NCBI RefSeq assembly: GCF_016632365.1
Contig: NZ_JAEPBH010000035.1
Coordinates: forward strand, 1,124 to 41,421
From: Tenebrionibacter intestinalis
Lineage (GTDB): Bacteria > Pseudomonadota > Gammaproteobacteria > Enterobacterales > Enterobacteriaceae
Reading direction: 5' to 3'
DNA: 40,298 nt
Shown in pieces: positions 7,527-16,778 of this stretch. Position 1 is the first letter of the stretch. Every line of letters begins with the position of its first letter. The notes under the pieces are model-generated. The model saw nothing but the letters and a program-made list of their open reading frames with translations. It was not told where the DNA came from and did not search any database. The position numbers were made by a program, and so were the translations under genes.

Positions 7527-8186
7527 ATGGATCGTATCATTACCTCTTCACGCGAGCGCGCATCGCTACTAAGCACAAATAAGGTTCTGCGCAACACCTA
7601 TTTTCTTCTGGGCCTGACGCTTGCGTTTTCCGCCATAACCGCAACCGCAAGCACCGTGCTAATGCTGCCGTCTCCGGGCCTGATTCTGACGCTGGTTGGC
7701 ATGTATGGCCTGATGTTCCTGACCTATCGCCTTGCTAACAAGCCGAGCGGTATACTGGCGGCTTTCGCCTTCACCGGTTTTCTGGGCTATATCCTCGGTC
7801 CAATCCTGAATAGCTTTTTATCCGCCGATATGGGCGATGTTATCGCGCTTGCGCTGGGCGGTACCGCGCTGGTGTTTTTCTGCTGTTCCGCCTATGTGTT
7901 GACAACCCGCAAAGATATGTCGTTTCTGAGCGGTATGCTGATGGCTGGCGTCGTTGTTGTGCTCATTGGCATGGTAGCGAACCTGTTTTTACAGATCCCC
8001 GCGCTGCATCTGGCGATAAGCGCGCTGTTTATCCTGATCTCCTCAGGCGCTATTCTGTATGAAACCAGCAACATCATTCACGGTGGCGAAACCAACTATA
8101 TCCGCGCCACCGTCAGCCTCTACGTGTCGCTGTATAATATCTTCGTTAGCCTGCTCAGCATCCTGGGCTTCGCCAGCCGCGATTAA
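7527..8186 (+). CDS. yccA: YccA, FtsH-protease modulator of the Bax inhibitor-1 (TMBIM) family
   Basis: The 219-residue inner-membrane protein has seven predicted hydrophobic helices after a short hydrophilic N terminus, and matches E. coli YccA in length. YccA is a substrate and inhibitor of the FtsH-HflKC protease; it protects jammed SecY from degradation and is degraded from its cytosolic N terminus. The conserved family end [22 protein letters not shown] is present, with its acidic/Arg positions. Start ATG follows GAGAGAG. The perfect CpxR box upstream fits its role in envelope and translocon stress. It is divergent from serT and followed by a repeat-bearing gap before tusE. Confidence 0.96.
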   Translation: MDRIITSSRERASLLSTNKVLRNTYFLLGLTLAFSAITATASTVLMLPSPGLILTLVGMYGLMFLTYRLANKPSGILAAFAFTGFLGYILGPILNSFLSADMGDVIALALGGTALVFFCCSAYVLTTRKDMSFLSGMLMAGVVVVLIGMVANLFLQIPALHLAISALFILISSGAILYETSNIIHGGETNYIRATVSLYVSLYNIFVSLLSILGFASRD

Positions 8187-8245
8187 TTTGTCGTCTCTGC
8201 TCCGCCGTAGCGCTAAAGGATCCCATAAATCCAGCGCGCGGCGGG

Positions 8246-8558
8246 CAATGCCGGTCAGTGATGCATGTTTGTAAATAGCGATTCCTGTTAACGCAAAAGC
8301 GCGTCATGTTGGGGTCTGGATTACCGGGCCTCGTTCCTTTGTTATCTATTCAGCATCCTTGTACGTCTACTGGCGGGTTGCTGGCGCCTGCTGAAACCGG
8401 CGCCGAAGCAGGCCGCCGAGCCACAGGTGATAGCCAGGAGACGTGCGCGCCGTAACCTTTGCGCAGACGTCGGCAAAGCGGGCCCGTTCGCCTGAAATCC
8501 CCTACTTCATCGGGCGTTAAGTGAATAGCCCCCACGTAACCTTAACTAACCTGCCTTG
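8246..8558. repeat. Intergenic repeat, copy 1; possible decayed IS4-like miniature element
   Basis: This fills most of the 449-bp yccA-tusE gap, which has no supported gene. Positions 8247-8365 align with 39684-39798 downstream of asnS; the best block (8266-8291 against 39703-39728) has 25 of 26 identical bases. The left edge CAATGCCGGTCAGTGATG resembles the IS4 terminal repeat as I remember it (TAATGCCGATCAGTTAAG). At 8541-8558, CTTAACTAACCTGCCTTG resembles the inverted partner at 14 of 18 positions. Both edges are flanked by a CGGCGGG motif, a possible eroded target duplication. Within the repeat, GGGGTCTGG/CCGGGCCTC is a degraded form of the terminator hairpin in copy 2. Confidence 0.55.
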
Positions 8559-8635
8559 CCACGGCGGGGCGTTGTTTTTATGGTATCCAGGTTTTGCTAC
8601 ACTGCGTAGCGTTTGACAGTAACAGGCAGAATCCG

Positions 8636-8965
8636 ATGTTGATGTTTAAAGGCAAAGAAGTAGCGACCGACGGCGAAGGCTATCTGAAAAACAGCGCCGA
8701 CTGGAGCGAAGAGCTGGCGGCGGCTATCGCCGAAAAAGAAGGCATAGCGCTGTCTTTTGAACACTGGGAGGTGGTGCGTTTTGTACGCGATTTTTATCTG
8801 GAATTTAATACGTCTCCCGCTATTCGCATGTTAGTAAAGGCGGTGGCGAATAAATTTGGCGAAGAAAAAGGAAACAGCCGCTACCTGTACCGTCTGTTTC
8901 CAAAAGGCCCGGCTAAACAGGCGACAAAAATTGCCGGCCTGCCAAAACCGGTGAAGTGCATTTAG
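8636..8965 (+). CDS. tusE: TusE sulfur carrier for tRNA 2-thiouridine synthesis
   Basis: The 109-residue DsrC-family protein receives persulfide sulfur from the TusBCD complex and hands it to MnmA for 2-thiolation of the wobble uridine of tRNA Lys, Glu and Gln. The essential penultimate Cys108 is present in the flexible tail KPVKCI. The stretch [24 protein letters not shown] is the family hallmark. The frame opens earlier (8594), but the ATG at 8636, preceded by AGGCAG, gives the E. coli length and conserved start MLMFKGKE. Its last four bases overlap the stop of the convergent acyP gene. Confidence 0.97.
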   Translation: MLMFKGKEVATDGEGYLKNSADWSEELAAAIAEKEGIALSFEHWEVVRFVRDFYLEFNTSPAIRMLVKAVANKFGEEKGNSRYLYRLFPKGPAKQATKIAGLPKPVKCI

Positions 8966-9240
8966 CCGCGGATATCAAAACGGCTGAATGGGCGTCCGGG
9001 CCGGTGCGGCTCGCTCACAACTTTATCCACCCTGGCGCTGTGCGGGCCGCCGGCCTTCAGCCATGACACCAGCGCCGCGACCTGCTCGGCATCGCCACAG
9101 ACCGCCACTTCCACACTGCCGTCGTCAAGGTTGCGCGCATAGCCGTTTAGCCCCCGGCGTCGCGCCTCTTGCTGTGTACTGTAACGAAAGCCTACGCCCT
9201 GCACGCTTCCGTAAACCCAGGCGATAATACATGTCGACAT
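8962..9240 (-). CDS. acyP: Acylphosphatase
   Basis: The 92-residue alpha/beta sandwich enzyme hydrolyses acyl phosphates. Catalytic Arg19 ([13 protein letters not shown], the phosphate-binding loop) and Asn37 ([13 protein letters not shown]) are both in place, and the length matches the family. E. coli calls the orthologue yccX. It converges on tusE with a 4-bp overlap and diverges from rlmI, whose ATG lies 99 bp away, so that gap must hold both promoters. Confidence 0.96.
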   Translation of the reverse strand: MSTCIIAWVYGSVQGVGFRYSTQQEARRRGLNGYARNLDDGSVEVAVCGDAEQVAALVSWLKAGGPHSARVDKVVSEPHRPGRPFSRFDIRG

Positions 9241-9339
9241 ACCTGTTGTGCCTCCGTGTTATCGGGAGCTACGTTGCATTTCCCATTCGAAGTCGGGAGA
9301 ATAGCGCCCCTTTCTCATCTCTTCGCAGCATAACAAATT

Positions 9340-10530
9340 ATGAGCGTACGTTTAGTATTAGCCAAAGGGCGCGAGAAATCGTTATTGCGCCGCCACCCCT
9401 GGGTCTTTTCCGGCGCCGTTGCGCACGTGGAAGGCAAAGCCAATGCCGGCGAAACCGTGGAAGTTGTCGATCACAAAGGCAACTGGCTGGCTCGCGCCGC
9501 CTGGTCGCCCAGCTCGCAGATCCGCGCCCGCGTCTGGACTTTCGATCCTACTGAATCTATTGATATTGCGTTTTTCACACGCCGCCTGCAACGCGCCCAG
9601 CAGTGGCGGGCCCAGCTTGCCCAGCGTGACGGCCTCGACAGCTACCGCCTGATCGCCGGTGAATCTGATGGCCTGCCCGGCGTCACGATTGACCGCTTCG
9701 GCGATTTCATTGTTCTGCAACTGCTGTCCGCCGGCGCAGAGTATCAACGCCCGGCGCTGGTAAGCGCGTTACAGCAAAGCTACCCGCAATGCAGTATTTA
9801 CGAGCGTTCAGACGTATCCGTGCGTAAAAAAGAGGGGCTGGAACCGGTGCAGGGGCCGATCAGCGGCTCGCTGCCGCCTGCGCTGATGGCGATTGAAGAG
9901 CACGGCATGAAGCTACTGGTGGATATTAAAGGCGGCCATAAAACCGGCTATTATCTTGATCAGCGCGATAGCCGTCTCGCCACTCGCCGCTACGTGGCAG
10001 GTAAACGCGTCCTTAACTGTTTTTCTTATACCGGCGGTTTTGCCATATCGGCACTTATAGGCCAATGTCGCCAGGTTATCAGCGTTGATACGTCTCAGGA
10101 GGCGCTGGATATCGCCCGCCAGAATATTACATTAAACCAGCTCGACCCCGCTAAGGCTGAATTTGTACGCGACGATGTATTCAAACTGTTGCGCCGCTAC
10201 CGCGACCAGGGAGAGAAATTTGATGTTATCGTTATGGATCCGCCAAAGTTTGTTGAAAACAAAAACCAGCTAATGGGCGCCTGCCGCGGTTATAAAGATA
10301 TTAATATGCTGGCCTTTCAGTTACTCAACCCCGGCGGGGTGCTGCTGACGTTTTCCTGCTCCGGATTAATGACCAGCGACCTTTTTCAGAAAATCATTGC
10401 TGACGCCGCCGTTGACGCCGGTCGTGATGTACAATTTATAGAGCAGTTTCGCCAGGCCGCCGATCATCCGGTCATCTCATCCTATCCGGAAGGGCTATAC
10501 CTGAAAGGCTTTGCCTGCCGCGTGATGTAG
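9340..10530 (+). CDS. rlmI: 23S rRNA m5C1962 methyltransferase RlmI
   Basis: The 396-residue enzyme has an N-terminal PUA-type RNA-binding domain (about 1-75) and a C-terminal Rossmann-fold methyltransferase. The SAM site is visible in [30 protein letters not shown] and VIVMDPPKF. The Cys in TFSCSG is the conserved catalytic-type residue. It methylates C5 of C1962 in 23S rRNA. Length and start match E. coli RlmI. hspQ follows 108 bp downstream on the same strand but has its own heat-shock promoter. Confidence 0.97.
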   Translation: MSVRLVLAKGREKSLLRRHPWVFSGAVAHVEGKANAGETVEVVDHKGNWLARAAWSPSSQIRARVWTFDPTESIDIAFFTRRLQRAQQWRAQLAQRDGLDSYRLIAGESDGLPGVTIDRFGDFIVLQLLSAGAEYQRPALVSALQQSYPQCSIYERSDVSVRKKEGLEPVQGPISGSLPPALMAIEEHGMKLLVDIKGGHKTGYYLDQRDSRLATRRYVAGKRVLNCFSYTGGFAISALIGQCRQVISVDTSQEALDIARQNITLNQLDPAKAEFVRDDVFKLLRRYRDQGEKFDVIVMDPPKFVENKNQLMGACRGYKDINMLAFQLLNPGGVLLTFSCSGLMTSDLFQKIIADAAVDAGRDVQFIEQFRQAADHPVISSYPEGLYLKGFACRVM

Positions 10531-10575
10531 CGCCCACTTATCTGCTGCCGTCAATAACAAATGAGCGCCAGTAAA

Positions 10576-10604
10576 CTTGAAAACGGCTGCTTTCATCCCC
10601 ACTT
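10576..10604 (+). promoter_or_regulatory. Sigma-32 heat-shock promoter of hspQ
   Basis: CTTGAAA (10576-10582) and CCCCACTT (10597-10604) are separated by 14 bp and closely match the RpoH consensus CTTGAAA-N13-17-CCCCATNT. Transcription would start near 10612, about 27 bases before the hspQ ATG. The -10 element also lies in an inverted repeat (CCCCAC TT GTGGGG). Confidence 0.85.
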
Positions 10605-10638
10605 GTGGGGGAATAAGCGACGTTTCCGGGAGGTGATT

Positions 10639-10956
10639 ATGATTGCCAGCAAATTCGGTATTGGTCAGCAGGTGCGCCACTCTCTGCTGGGTTATCTGGG
10701 TGTAGTGGTGGATATCGATCCTGAATACTCACTCAATGAGCCAACGGCAGAGGAGCTGGCGGTGGATGACGAACTGCGCGCCGCGCCCTGGTATCATGTT
10801 GTTATGGAAGATGACCAGGGCCAGCCTGTACACACTTATCTGGCCGAGGCGCAGCTTAGCGGCGAAGCGCCGGTTGAACACCCTGAACAACCGACGCTGG
10901 ATGAACTGGCCGCCTCCATCCGCCGCCAGTTACAGGCGCCGCGCCTGCGCAACTAA
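10639..10956 (+). CDS. hspQ: Heat-shock protein HspQ (hemimethylated-DNA-binding-type fold)
   Basis: The 105-residue protein starts [19 protein letters not shown] and ends LQAPRLRN exactly as in E. coli. HspQ is an acetylation-regulated specificity factor for the Lon protease and binds hemimethylated oriC DNA in vitro. The frame continues upstream to 10561, but that extension crosses the sigma-32 promoter, and the ATG at 10639 is preceded by GGGAGG, so the start is secure. It is followed at once by a terminator shared with convergent yccU. Confidence 0.97.
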   Translation: MIASKFGIGQQVRHSLLGYLGVVVDIDPEYSLNEPTAEELAVDDELRAAPWYHVVMEDDQGQPVHTYLAEAQLSGEAPVEHPEQPTLDELAASIRRQLQAPRLRN

Positions 10957-10959
10957 CCG

Positions 10960-10982
10960 AACCCGGCCTGCGCCGGGTTTTT
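10960..10982 (+). terminator. hspQ terminator
   Basis: AACCCGGC pairs with GCCGGGTT around a CTGC loop and is followed by T residues. It lies just after the hspQ stop, and its T tail overlaps the yccU stop codon. Confidence 0.85.
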
Positions 10983-11394
10983 ACTTCGCCAGACCAAGCC
11001 GTGGGATTTCAATTGCCGGGCAGCGATCCATCACAACATTAAGCCCCGCCTCGCGTGCAAGCGCTGCGGCCGGTTCGTTTATCACGCCCAGTTGTAGCCA
11101 AAGTGTTTTAGCGCCGACGGCAATCGCCTCTTTCGTAACCCCCCATGCCGCCTCGGAATTGCGAAACACATCCACCATATCTATCTTTTCCGGCACATCC
11201 TCCAGGGTGGCAAATCCCTGCTGTCCGAGCAATGTTTTACCTGCCGCTTTAGGCGATACGGGGATTACGTGATACCCCTGCTTAAGCAGGTAATCCATAA
11301 CGCGATAGCTCGGCCTGTCGGGGTTATCGCTGGCGCCAACCAACGCTATGGTGTGCGTCTGTTTAAGGATGTCTACAAGCTCGCGGTCGTTCAT
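10981..11394 (-). CDS. yccU: CoA-binding Rossmann-fold protein YccU
   Basis: The 137-residue protein is a single CoA_binding domain like the N-terminal nucleotide-binding part of succinyl-CoA synthetase alpha. The glycine motif [15 protein letters not shown] at about residues 17-31 should contact CoA; VIPVSPK and [10 protein letters not shown] follow as in the family. Physiological role is not known. It faces hspQ tail to tail. Upstream, on the opposite strand, mgsA begins after 140 bp; in E. coli yccT lies between these two genes, and it is absent here. Confidence 0.95.
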   Translation of the reverse strand: MNDRELVDILKQTHTIALVGASDNPDRPSYRVMDYLLKQGYHVIPVSPKAAGKTLLGQQGFATLEDVPEKIDMVDVFRNSEAAWGVTKEAIAVGAKTLWLQLGVINEPAAALAREAGLNVVMDRCPAIEIPRLGLAK

Positions 11395-11534
11395 TACGCT
11401 CTCCTGATGTGGGATAAGCTAAGTGTAAGTCAGTTAAGTTATGTGCTCCAGTCCGCTGTTTTCACTTCGCTTTGCTTGCAGCCTGCTCCATATTCATTAA
11501 GCTGTAGCCAATTTTCTTTATTTCAGGAAAAAAT

Positions 11535-11993
11535 ATGGAACTGACCGTCCGAACCCTGCCCGCGCAAAAACATATCGCTCTGGTTGCCCACGATCACTGC
11601 AAAGATATGCTGCTGACGTGGGTTAAACGCCACAAATTACTGCTTGAAAAGCATGTGCTCTACGCTACGGGGACCACCGGTAATCTGGTGCAGCGCGCCA
11701 GTGGAATGGAGGTTAACGCCATGCTAAGCGGCCCGCTCGGCGGCGATCAGCAAGTGGGCGCGCTGATTTCAGAAGGGAAGATTGATGTGCTGATTTTCTT
11801 CTGGGACCCGCTTAACGCCGTGCCTCACGATCCGGATGTGAAAGCGTTGCTGCGCCTGGCGACAGTGTGGAATATTCCCGTCGCGACCAATGCGGCTACC
11901 GCTGATTTTCTGATTGAATCGCCGCACTTTAACGACAGCGTAGCTATCCAGATCCCCGATTATCCACGCTATCTGGCAGCACGCCTGAAGTAA
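11535..11993 (+). CDS. mgsA: Methylglyoxal synthase
   Basis: The 152-residue enzyme converts dihydroxyacetone phosphate to methylglyoxal and phosphate, a glycolytic overflow bypass. Catalytic base Asp71 (SGPLGGDQQ), Asp91, His98 and Asp101 ([14 protein letters not shown]) and the phosphate loop ATGTTGNL (44-51) are all present at the E. coli numbering. His19 (VAHDHCKD) is also conserved. The start ATG follows an AGGAAAA ribosome-binding site. Its TAA abuts the TAA of the convergent helD gene with no intervening base. Confidence 0.98.
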   Translation: MELTVRTLPAQKHIALVAHDHCKDMLLTWVKRHKLLLEKHVLYATGTTGNLVQRASGMEVNAMLSGPLGGDQQVGALISEGKIDVLIFFWDPLNAVPHDPDVKALLRLATVWNIPVATNAATADFLIESPHFNDSVAIQIPDYPRYLAARLK

Positions 11994-14048
11994 TTACGGC
12001 CTGCGCGCTACCGGTACATCGAGGCGCTTTAATATCTCCACAAAGGCCGACGGCTGGCGTTTGTTAAACAACAGCCATACCCGGTGGCGCGCGCGCGTGA
12101 GCGCCACGTACAGCAGGCGTCGTTCTTCTGCATCCGGGAAATCCTCCGGTTGCGGCAATAACGCCCGTTCCATGATGGTTTCACGCGCCGGCGCCGGAAA
12201 ACCGTCCTGCCCTTCCTGTAACCCCACAACAATCACATAATCCGCCTGCTGTCCCTTGCTGGCATGTATTGTCATAAAATCGATAGCGAGCTTCGGCCAG
12301 CGCGTGGCCGCTTTCTCCAGCGCAGCCGGGCGCAAATAATGGTAGCGCGCCAGGACCAATACCCGCTGCCCGGGTTCCACGTAGCCGCTCATTTTGTCAA
12401 GCAGCGCATCCAGCTCTTCATCAGCAAGCAACGTAACCGCTTTTTTATCACCGCGCGTCAGGCTGTTGAGTGGTTTGGCCAGTTGATGCGGGTTTTGCTG
12501 AATAAAGCGATTGGCAACCTCGCCAATACGATCATTGAAACGGTATGTCGTATCCAGCGCACAGCTATCGCCTTGCCCAAAATGGTGTTCAAAAGCGGTA
12601 GTCAGCGTCAACGCCGCGCCGCTAAAGCGGTAGATGGCCTGCCAGTCATCGCCAACCGCATATAGCGTACTGTGGCTGTTTTGCCGACGTAACGCCGCCA
12701 GCAGCGCGGCGCGCTGCGGCGAGATATCCTGAAACTCATCGACCAGAATGTGTTTCCACGGGCTGATAAAACGCCCTTTATCAAGCACATTAATGGCCAG
12801 ATGGATAAGGCCGGAGAAATCCACCGCGCCTTCGGCTTTCAGGGCCGCTTTCCATGCCTTAAGCAGGGGGGCCATGAGTTTAATGCGTTTCTGGAAGACC
12901 TCCTGTAGCGCCTGTGGGCAACCGGCAATCATATCGGCCTGAGAACCGCCATGCATGCGCATCAGCCCCAGCCAGCGATCCAGCCGCCCGGCTAACCGTT
13001 TTGCCAGTTGCTCATCCTGCCAGAATTCGCCCTGCGCGACGCGCCAGTTTAACTCCTCTTCCAGCCACAGCCGCCAGCCTTTAGCCTGCGCTTTTTTGTC
13101 CCGACATTGCTCGCGCCAGCAGTTAATCAACAGCGAATGGCGCGCCGCCGTGTTGCTTTCCAGCTCGCTGACGCACGGCGCCTTTCGGCCTCCCTGCTGG
13201 ATAATATGCAACGCCAGCGCATGAAAAGTGCGGGCAGTAATATCGGACGTATGAAGGCGCTGGCTGATTCGTTCATTCATTTCCTCAGCCGCCTTACGGC
13301 CAAAAGCCAGCAGTAAAATTTGCTCAGCCGACGCCTCGCCGCGCGTAAGTAGCCATCCCGCGCGTGCCACCAGCACAGACGTTTTACCGCTCCCGGCGCC
13401 TGCCAGCACTAAAAGCGACGGCTCACCGTTTACGACCGCCCTTGCCTGCGAGGCATTCAGCGGTGAACGTTCAATTTGGTCAAAAAACGCCGCATACTGT
13501 TCCAGCATGCGGGCAGTAAAAGCATCATTAAACGCGCGCCGCTTCGCTTCTGCGTTATCGAGCCACTCAAGGCAGGCCTGCCAGGCATCCCGACAGTTAT
13601 CGAATTGCGTCAGGCGTTCGGTTGGCAACGGCAACGCCGCCGCCAGCCCCCGTATCCGCTCCTGCAACGCCTGCAATTGCGCGCGATTGAGCCATTTTTC
13701 GCTCGTAGCGGCCAGCCCCAGTTCCGCCTGCAGGCTATTTAACACCCCGGCGGCAACCTCACTCATCTCAGCGCTCCAGCGTTGCCAGCTTTCGTGCAGG
13801 TGGTGATAAAAACGCTGGGTGGCGCTCCATTCAGTACCGTGCAGCCGCACCACCTGCCGCTGCGGCAGAATAAATTCCAGTTCTCCCCAGACCATGCCGC
13901 GCTTACAGTTAATTTCCAGTAGTTGATTGAAAGGAATGAGGTACTGGTGGCGCTCGCCTGATACTTCCACGCCAGCCGTAAGCAGCCGCACACGATTGTA
14001 GGGATGTTGAGCCAGATGTTTACCCAGGGCCGTTGCTTTCAGTTCCAT
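11994..14048 (-). CDS. helD: DNA helicase IV
   Basis: The 684-residue superfamily 1 (UvrD/Rep-like) 3'-5' helicase has a Walker A motif GAGSGKT near residue 217-224, the Walker B/DExQ motif DEFQD near 437, and C-terminal motifs YVALTRARHRVWLLF. The first ~170 residues are the N-terminal region characteristic of E. coli HelD, distinct from UvrD. In E. coli it has a minor, redundant role in RecF-pathway recombination and repair. It diverges from yccF (140-bp gap) and converges on mgsA, so it is a single-gene unit. Confidence 0.97.
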   Translation of the reverse strand: MELKATALGKHLAQHPYNRVRLLTAGVEVSGERHQYLIPFNQLLEINCKRGMVWGELEFILPQRQVVRLHGTEWSATQRFYHHLHESWQRWSAEMSEVAAGVLNSLQAELGLAATSEKWLNRAQLQALQERIRGLAAALPLPTERLTQFDNCRDAWQACLEWLDNAEAKRRAFNDAFTARMLEQYAAFFDQIERSPLNASQARAVVNGEPSLLVLAGAGSGKTSVLVARAGWLLTRGEASAEQILLLAFGRKAAEEMNERISQRLHTSDITARTFHALALHIIQQGGRKAPCVSELESNTAARHSLLINCWREQCRDKKAQAKGWRLWLEEELNWRVAQGEFWQDEQLAKRLAGRLDRWLGLMRMHGGSQADMIAGCPQALQEVFQKRIKLMAPLLKAWKAALKAEGAVDFSGLIHLAINVLDKGRFISPWKHILVDEFQDISPQRAALLAALRRQNSHSTLYAVGDDWQAIYRFSGAALTLTTAFEHHFGQGDSCALDTTYRFNDRIGEVANRFIQQNPHQLAKPLNSLTRGDKKAVTLLADEELDALLDKMSGYVEPGQRVLVLARYHYLRPAALEKAATRWPKLAIDFMTIHASKGQQADYVIVVGLQEGQDGFPAPARETIMERALLPQPEDFPDAEERRLLYVALTRARHRVWLLFNKRQPSAFVEILKRLDVPVARRP

Positions 14049-14187
14049 ACAGGTTCTGTACCCACTTTTGCGATTGCTCAGGAGGCCGCCATTTTACCCG
14101 TCAGAGGCGTCACGCTCCAGGCAAAAACGCGTTACAATCAGCACAATTAACGATTTTATATCGAAATCTGGTCATGCCGGGGAGATT

Positions 14188-14637
14188 ATGCGTACTGCAC
14201 TTAACATCCTTAATTTTGTTCTGGGTGGCTTTGCCACAACGCTTGCGTGGCTACTGACGACGCTTGCGAGCATTATTCTCATTTTCACCCTTCCGCTTAC
14301 CCGTTCCTGCTGGGAGATAACCCGGATTTCGCTGCTGCCGTTTGGCAATGAGGCCGTTCATGTGGATATCCTCGAACCTGACAATAAAAGCGCGATACTG
14401 AACGCGGGAGGCACTTTGCTTAATCTCTTCTGGCTGGTGTTTTTTGGCTGGTGGCTGTGTCTGTTACATATCACCGCAGGCATTGCGCAATGTCTGTCGT
14501 TGGTTGGTATTCCAGTCGGTATTGCCAACTTCAAAATTGCCGCTATTGCGCTGTGGCCCGTTGGCCGACGCGTCGTTTCCATTGAAACCGCCCGTGCCGC
14601 CCGCGAGGCGAATGCGCGCCGCCGTTTCAATAAATAG
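14188..14637 (+). CDS. yccF: YccF-family inner-membrane protein
   Basis: The 149-residue protein has two YccF (DUF307) halves, each with hydrophobic helices: LNFVLGGFATTLAWLLTTLASIILIFTL near the start and a second set around LFWLVFFGWWLCLL and IAQCLSLVGIPVGIANFKIA. The function is unknown. The frame opens at 14068, but the ATG at 14188 after GGGGAGAT gives the E. coli start MRTxLNILNFVLGG. yccS follows after 17 bp on the same strand, making a two-gene operon that runs toward convergent sxy. Confidence 0.94.
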   Translation: MRTALNILNFVLGGFATTLAWLLTTLASIILIFTLPLTRSCWEITRISLLPFGNEAVHVDILEPDNKSAILNAGGTLLNLFWLVFFGWWLCLLHITAGIAQCLSLVGIPVGIANFKIAAIALWPVGRRVVSIETARAAREANARRRFNK

Positions 14638-14654
14638 CGCATAGAGGAACGCCC

Positions 14655-16778
14655 GTGCTCAAATTAAGCCCTTTGCTACGCCGCTACACCTGGAACAGCG
14701 CCTGGCTTTATAACCTGCGCATTTTCATCGCGCTAAGCGGTACAACCGCCCTGCCGTGGTGGTTAAATGAGGTAAAACTCACCATTCCGCTCACGCTGGG
14801 CGTGGTTGCCGCTGCGCTAACCGATCTTGACGATCGCCTGGCTGGCCGCTTACGCAATCTGGTCATCACATTAATGTGCTTTTTTATTGCTTCGGCATCA
14901 GTTGCGCTATTGTTCCCCTGGCCCTGGCTGTTTGCGCCCGCGCTGGCTGTCTCAACCAGCGGTTTTATTTTGCTTGGCGGGCTTGGGCAGCGCTATGCGA
15001 CCATTGCGTTCGGGGCGCTGTTGATTGCTGTCTATACCATGCTTGGTATCTCGCTTTTTCACCAGTGGTATATTCAACCGCTTTTGCTGATTGCCGGCGC
15101 TATCTGGTATAACCTGCTTACGCTGACGGGCCACCTTATTTTTCCGGTTCGGCCGCTCCAGGATAAGCTGGCCCGCTGTTATGAACAGCTTGCGCACTAT
15201 CTTGAACTAAAGTCACGTTTGTTCAACCCCGATCTCGAAGGCGAAAACCAGGCGCTGCTGGTTGAGCTGGCTATGGCCAATGCTCAACTGGTTGAAATAC
15301 TCAATCAAACCAAAGCCACACTACTTACTCGCCTGCGCGGCGATCGGGGGCAGCGAGGCACGCGCCGGGCGTTGCACTATTATTTTATTGCCCAGGATAT
15401 CCATGAACGCGCCAGTTCATCGCATATTCGTTACCAGATGCTGCGCGAAAAGTTTCGCCACAGCGACGTGATGTTTCGCTTTCAGCGTCTGCTATCCATG
15501 CAGGGGTTAGCCTGCCAACAGTTGGCGCGCTCGATACTGCTGCATGAGCCTTACCAGCATGATCCGCGTTTTGAGCGCGCATTTCTGCACCTGGAAACCG
15601 CCCTTGATCGTCTTCCCAGGGAGCTGACCACCGATGCTGACCGCGAAGCTATCCGCTTTTTAATTAACAACTTACGGGCAATTGACGCACAACTGACGAC
15701 CTCTGAATCAGAGCAAGCGCTGGCGCAAGCGGATACGGATAACCGGCTTTCTGATGAAGACCTGCACAGTATTAAAGATATCTGGTTACGCTTGCGCGGC
15801 CATTTCACCGCAGAATCCGCCCTCTTTCGCCATGCGGTGCGTATGTCAGCCGTATTATGTACTGGCTATTTCTTTATTCAATTGACCGGCTTTCAACATG
15901 GCTACTGGATTTTGCTGACCAGCCTGTTTGTGTGCCAGCCTAACTATAATGCAACCCGCCGCCGGCTGACGCTGCGTATTATCGGAACGCTAATGGGCGT
16001 TGCTCTCGGCCTACCGGTGCTGCTGCTGGTGCCGTCAATTGAAGGTCAGCTTACCCTTATTGTGATTGCCGGCGTGCTGTTTTTTGCTTTTCGCAACGTA
16101 CAGTACGCGCACGCGACAATGTTTATCACGCTACTGGTATTGCTGTGTTTTAACCTTTTGGGGGAGGGTTTTGAAGTCGCGCTGCCGCGTATTATCGATA
16201 CCCTGTTGGGCTGCGCCATTGCCTGGGCCGCCGTCAGCTTTATCTGGCCTGACTGGCGCTTTCGCCGCTTGTCACAGGTCGTTTCTCGCACCTTCAGCGC
16301 AAACAGCCGGTATCTGAACGCCGTAATGGAGCAATATCGTTATGGGAGAAATAATCATCTTGCTTATCGTATTGCCCGCCGTGATGCTTATAACCGCGAC
16401 GCAGAGCTGGCCTCGGTTGTGTCAAACATGTCATCGGAGCCTGATGCCACAGCGGCTATGCGCGAAACGGCATTCCGGCTTTTATGTCTGAACCACACGT
16501 TTAACAGCTATATTTCCACTCTGGGCGCGCACCGGGAAAAACTGGCTCACCCTGAAACGTTGGCATTGCTTAGCAATGCCGTTAGTTATATCGACAGCGC
16601 GCTTTATCATCAAAACGCCGATCAAAGCCGGCTGGTTCAGATACAGCGTGATATACTGTCGCAGCTTGAAAACGCTTCACCAACCCCGGGTAGTAAAGAT
16701 CAGTTGGTCATTCAGCAGCTTGGCCTGTTAATAGCTCTACTGCCAGAGCTATCGCAGCTACAGCAGCACATTCGTTAA
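14655..16778 (+). CDS. yccS: YccS, FUSC-family inner-membrane transporter-like protein
   Basis: The 707-residue protein belongs to the YccS/YhfK family of the fusaric-acid-resistance superfamily. It has two clusters of transmembrane helices (about residues 15-150 and 395-520), each followed by a long cytoplasmic region. The central HGYWILLTSLFVCQPNYNATRRRLTLRIIGT is the FUSC core motif. Substrate is unknown; family members are proposed efflux components. The start is GTG at 14655 with GAGGAA upstream, and LSPLLRRYTWNSAWLYNLRIFIALSG matches E. coli. The last four bases overlap the convergent sxy gene. Confidence 0.95.
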   Translation: MLKLSPLLRRYTWNSAWLYNLRIFIALSGTTALPWWLNEVKLTIPLTLGVVAAALTDLDDRLAGRLRNLVITLMCFFIASASVALLFPWPWLFAPALAVSTSGFILLGGLGQRYATIAFGALLIAVYTMLGISLFHQWYIQPLLLIAGAIWYNLLTLTGHLIFPVRPLQDKLARCYEQLAHYLELKSRLFNPDLEGENQALLVELAMANAQLVEILNQTKATLLTRLRGDRGQRGTRRALHYYFIAQDIHERASSSHIRYQMLREKFRHSDVMFRFQRLLSMQGLACQQLARSILLHEPYQHDPRFERAFLHLETALDRLPRELTTDADREAIRFLINNLRAIDAQLTTSESEQALAQADTDNRLSDEDLHSIKDIWLRLRGHFTAESALFRHAVRMSAVLCTGYFFIQLTGFQHGYWILLTSLFVCQPNYNATRRRLTLRIIGTLMGVALGLPVLLLVPSIEGQLTLIVIAGVLFFAFRNVQYAHATMFITLLVLLCFNLLGEGFEVALPRIIDTLLGCAIAWAAVSFIWPDWRFRRLSQVVSRTFSANSRYLNAVMEQYRYGRNNHLAYRIARRDAYNRDAELASVVSNMSSEPDATAAMRETAFRLLCLNHTFNSYISTLGAHREKLAHPETLALLSNAVSYIDSALYHQNADQSRLVQIQRDILSQLENASPTPGSKDQLVIQQLGLLIALLPELSQLQQHIR

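Noticed and set aside
10561-10638. N-terminal extension of hspQ by 26 codons
   Set aside because: The extension crosses the sigma-32 promoter and lacks similarity to HspQ; the internal ATG has GGGAGG.
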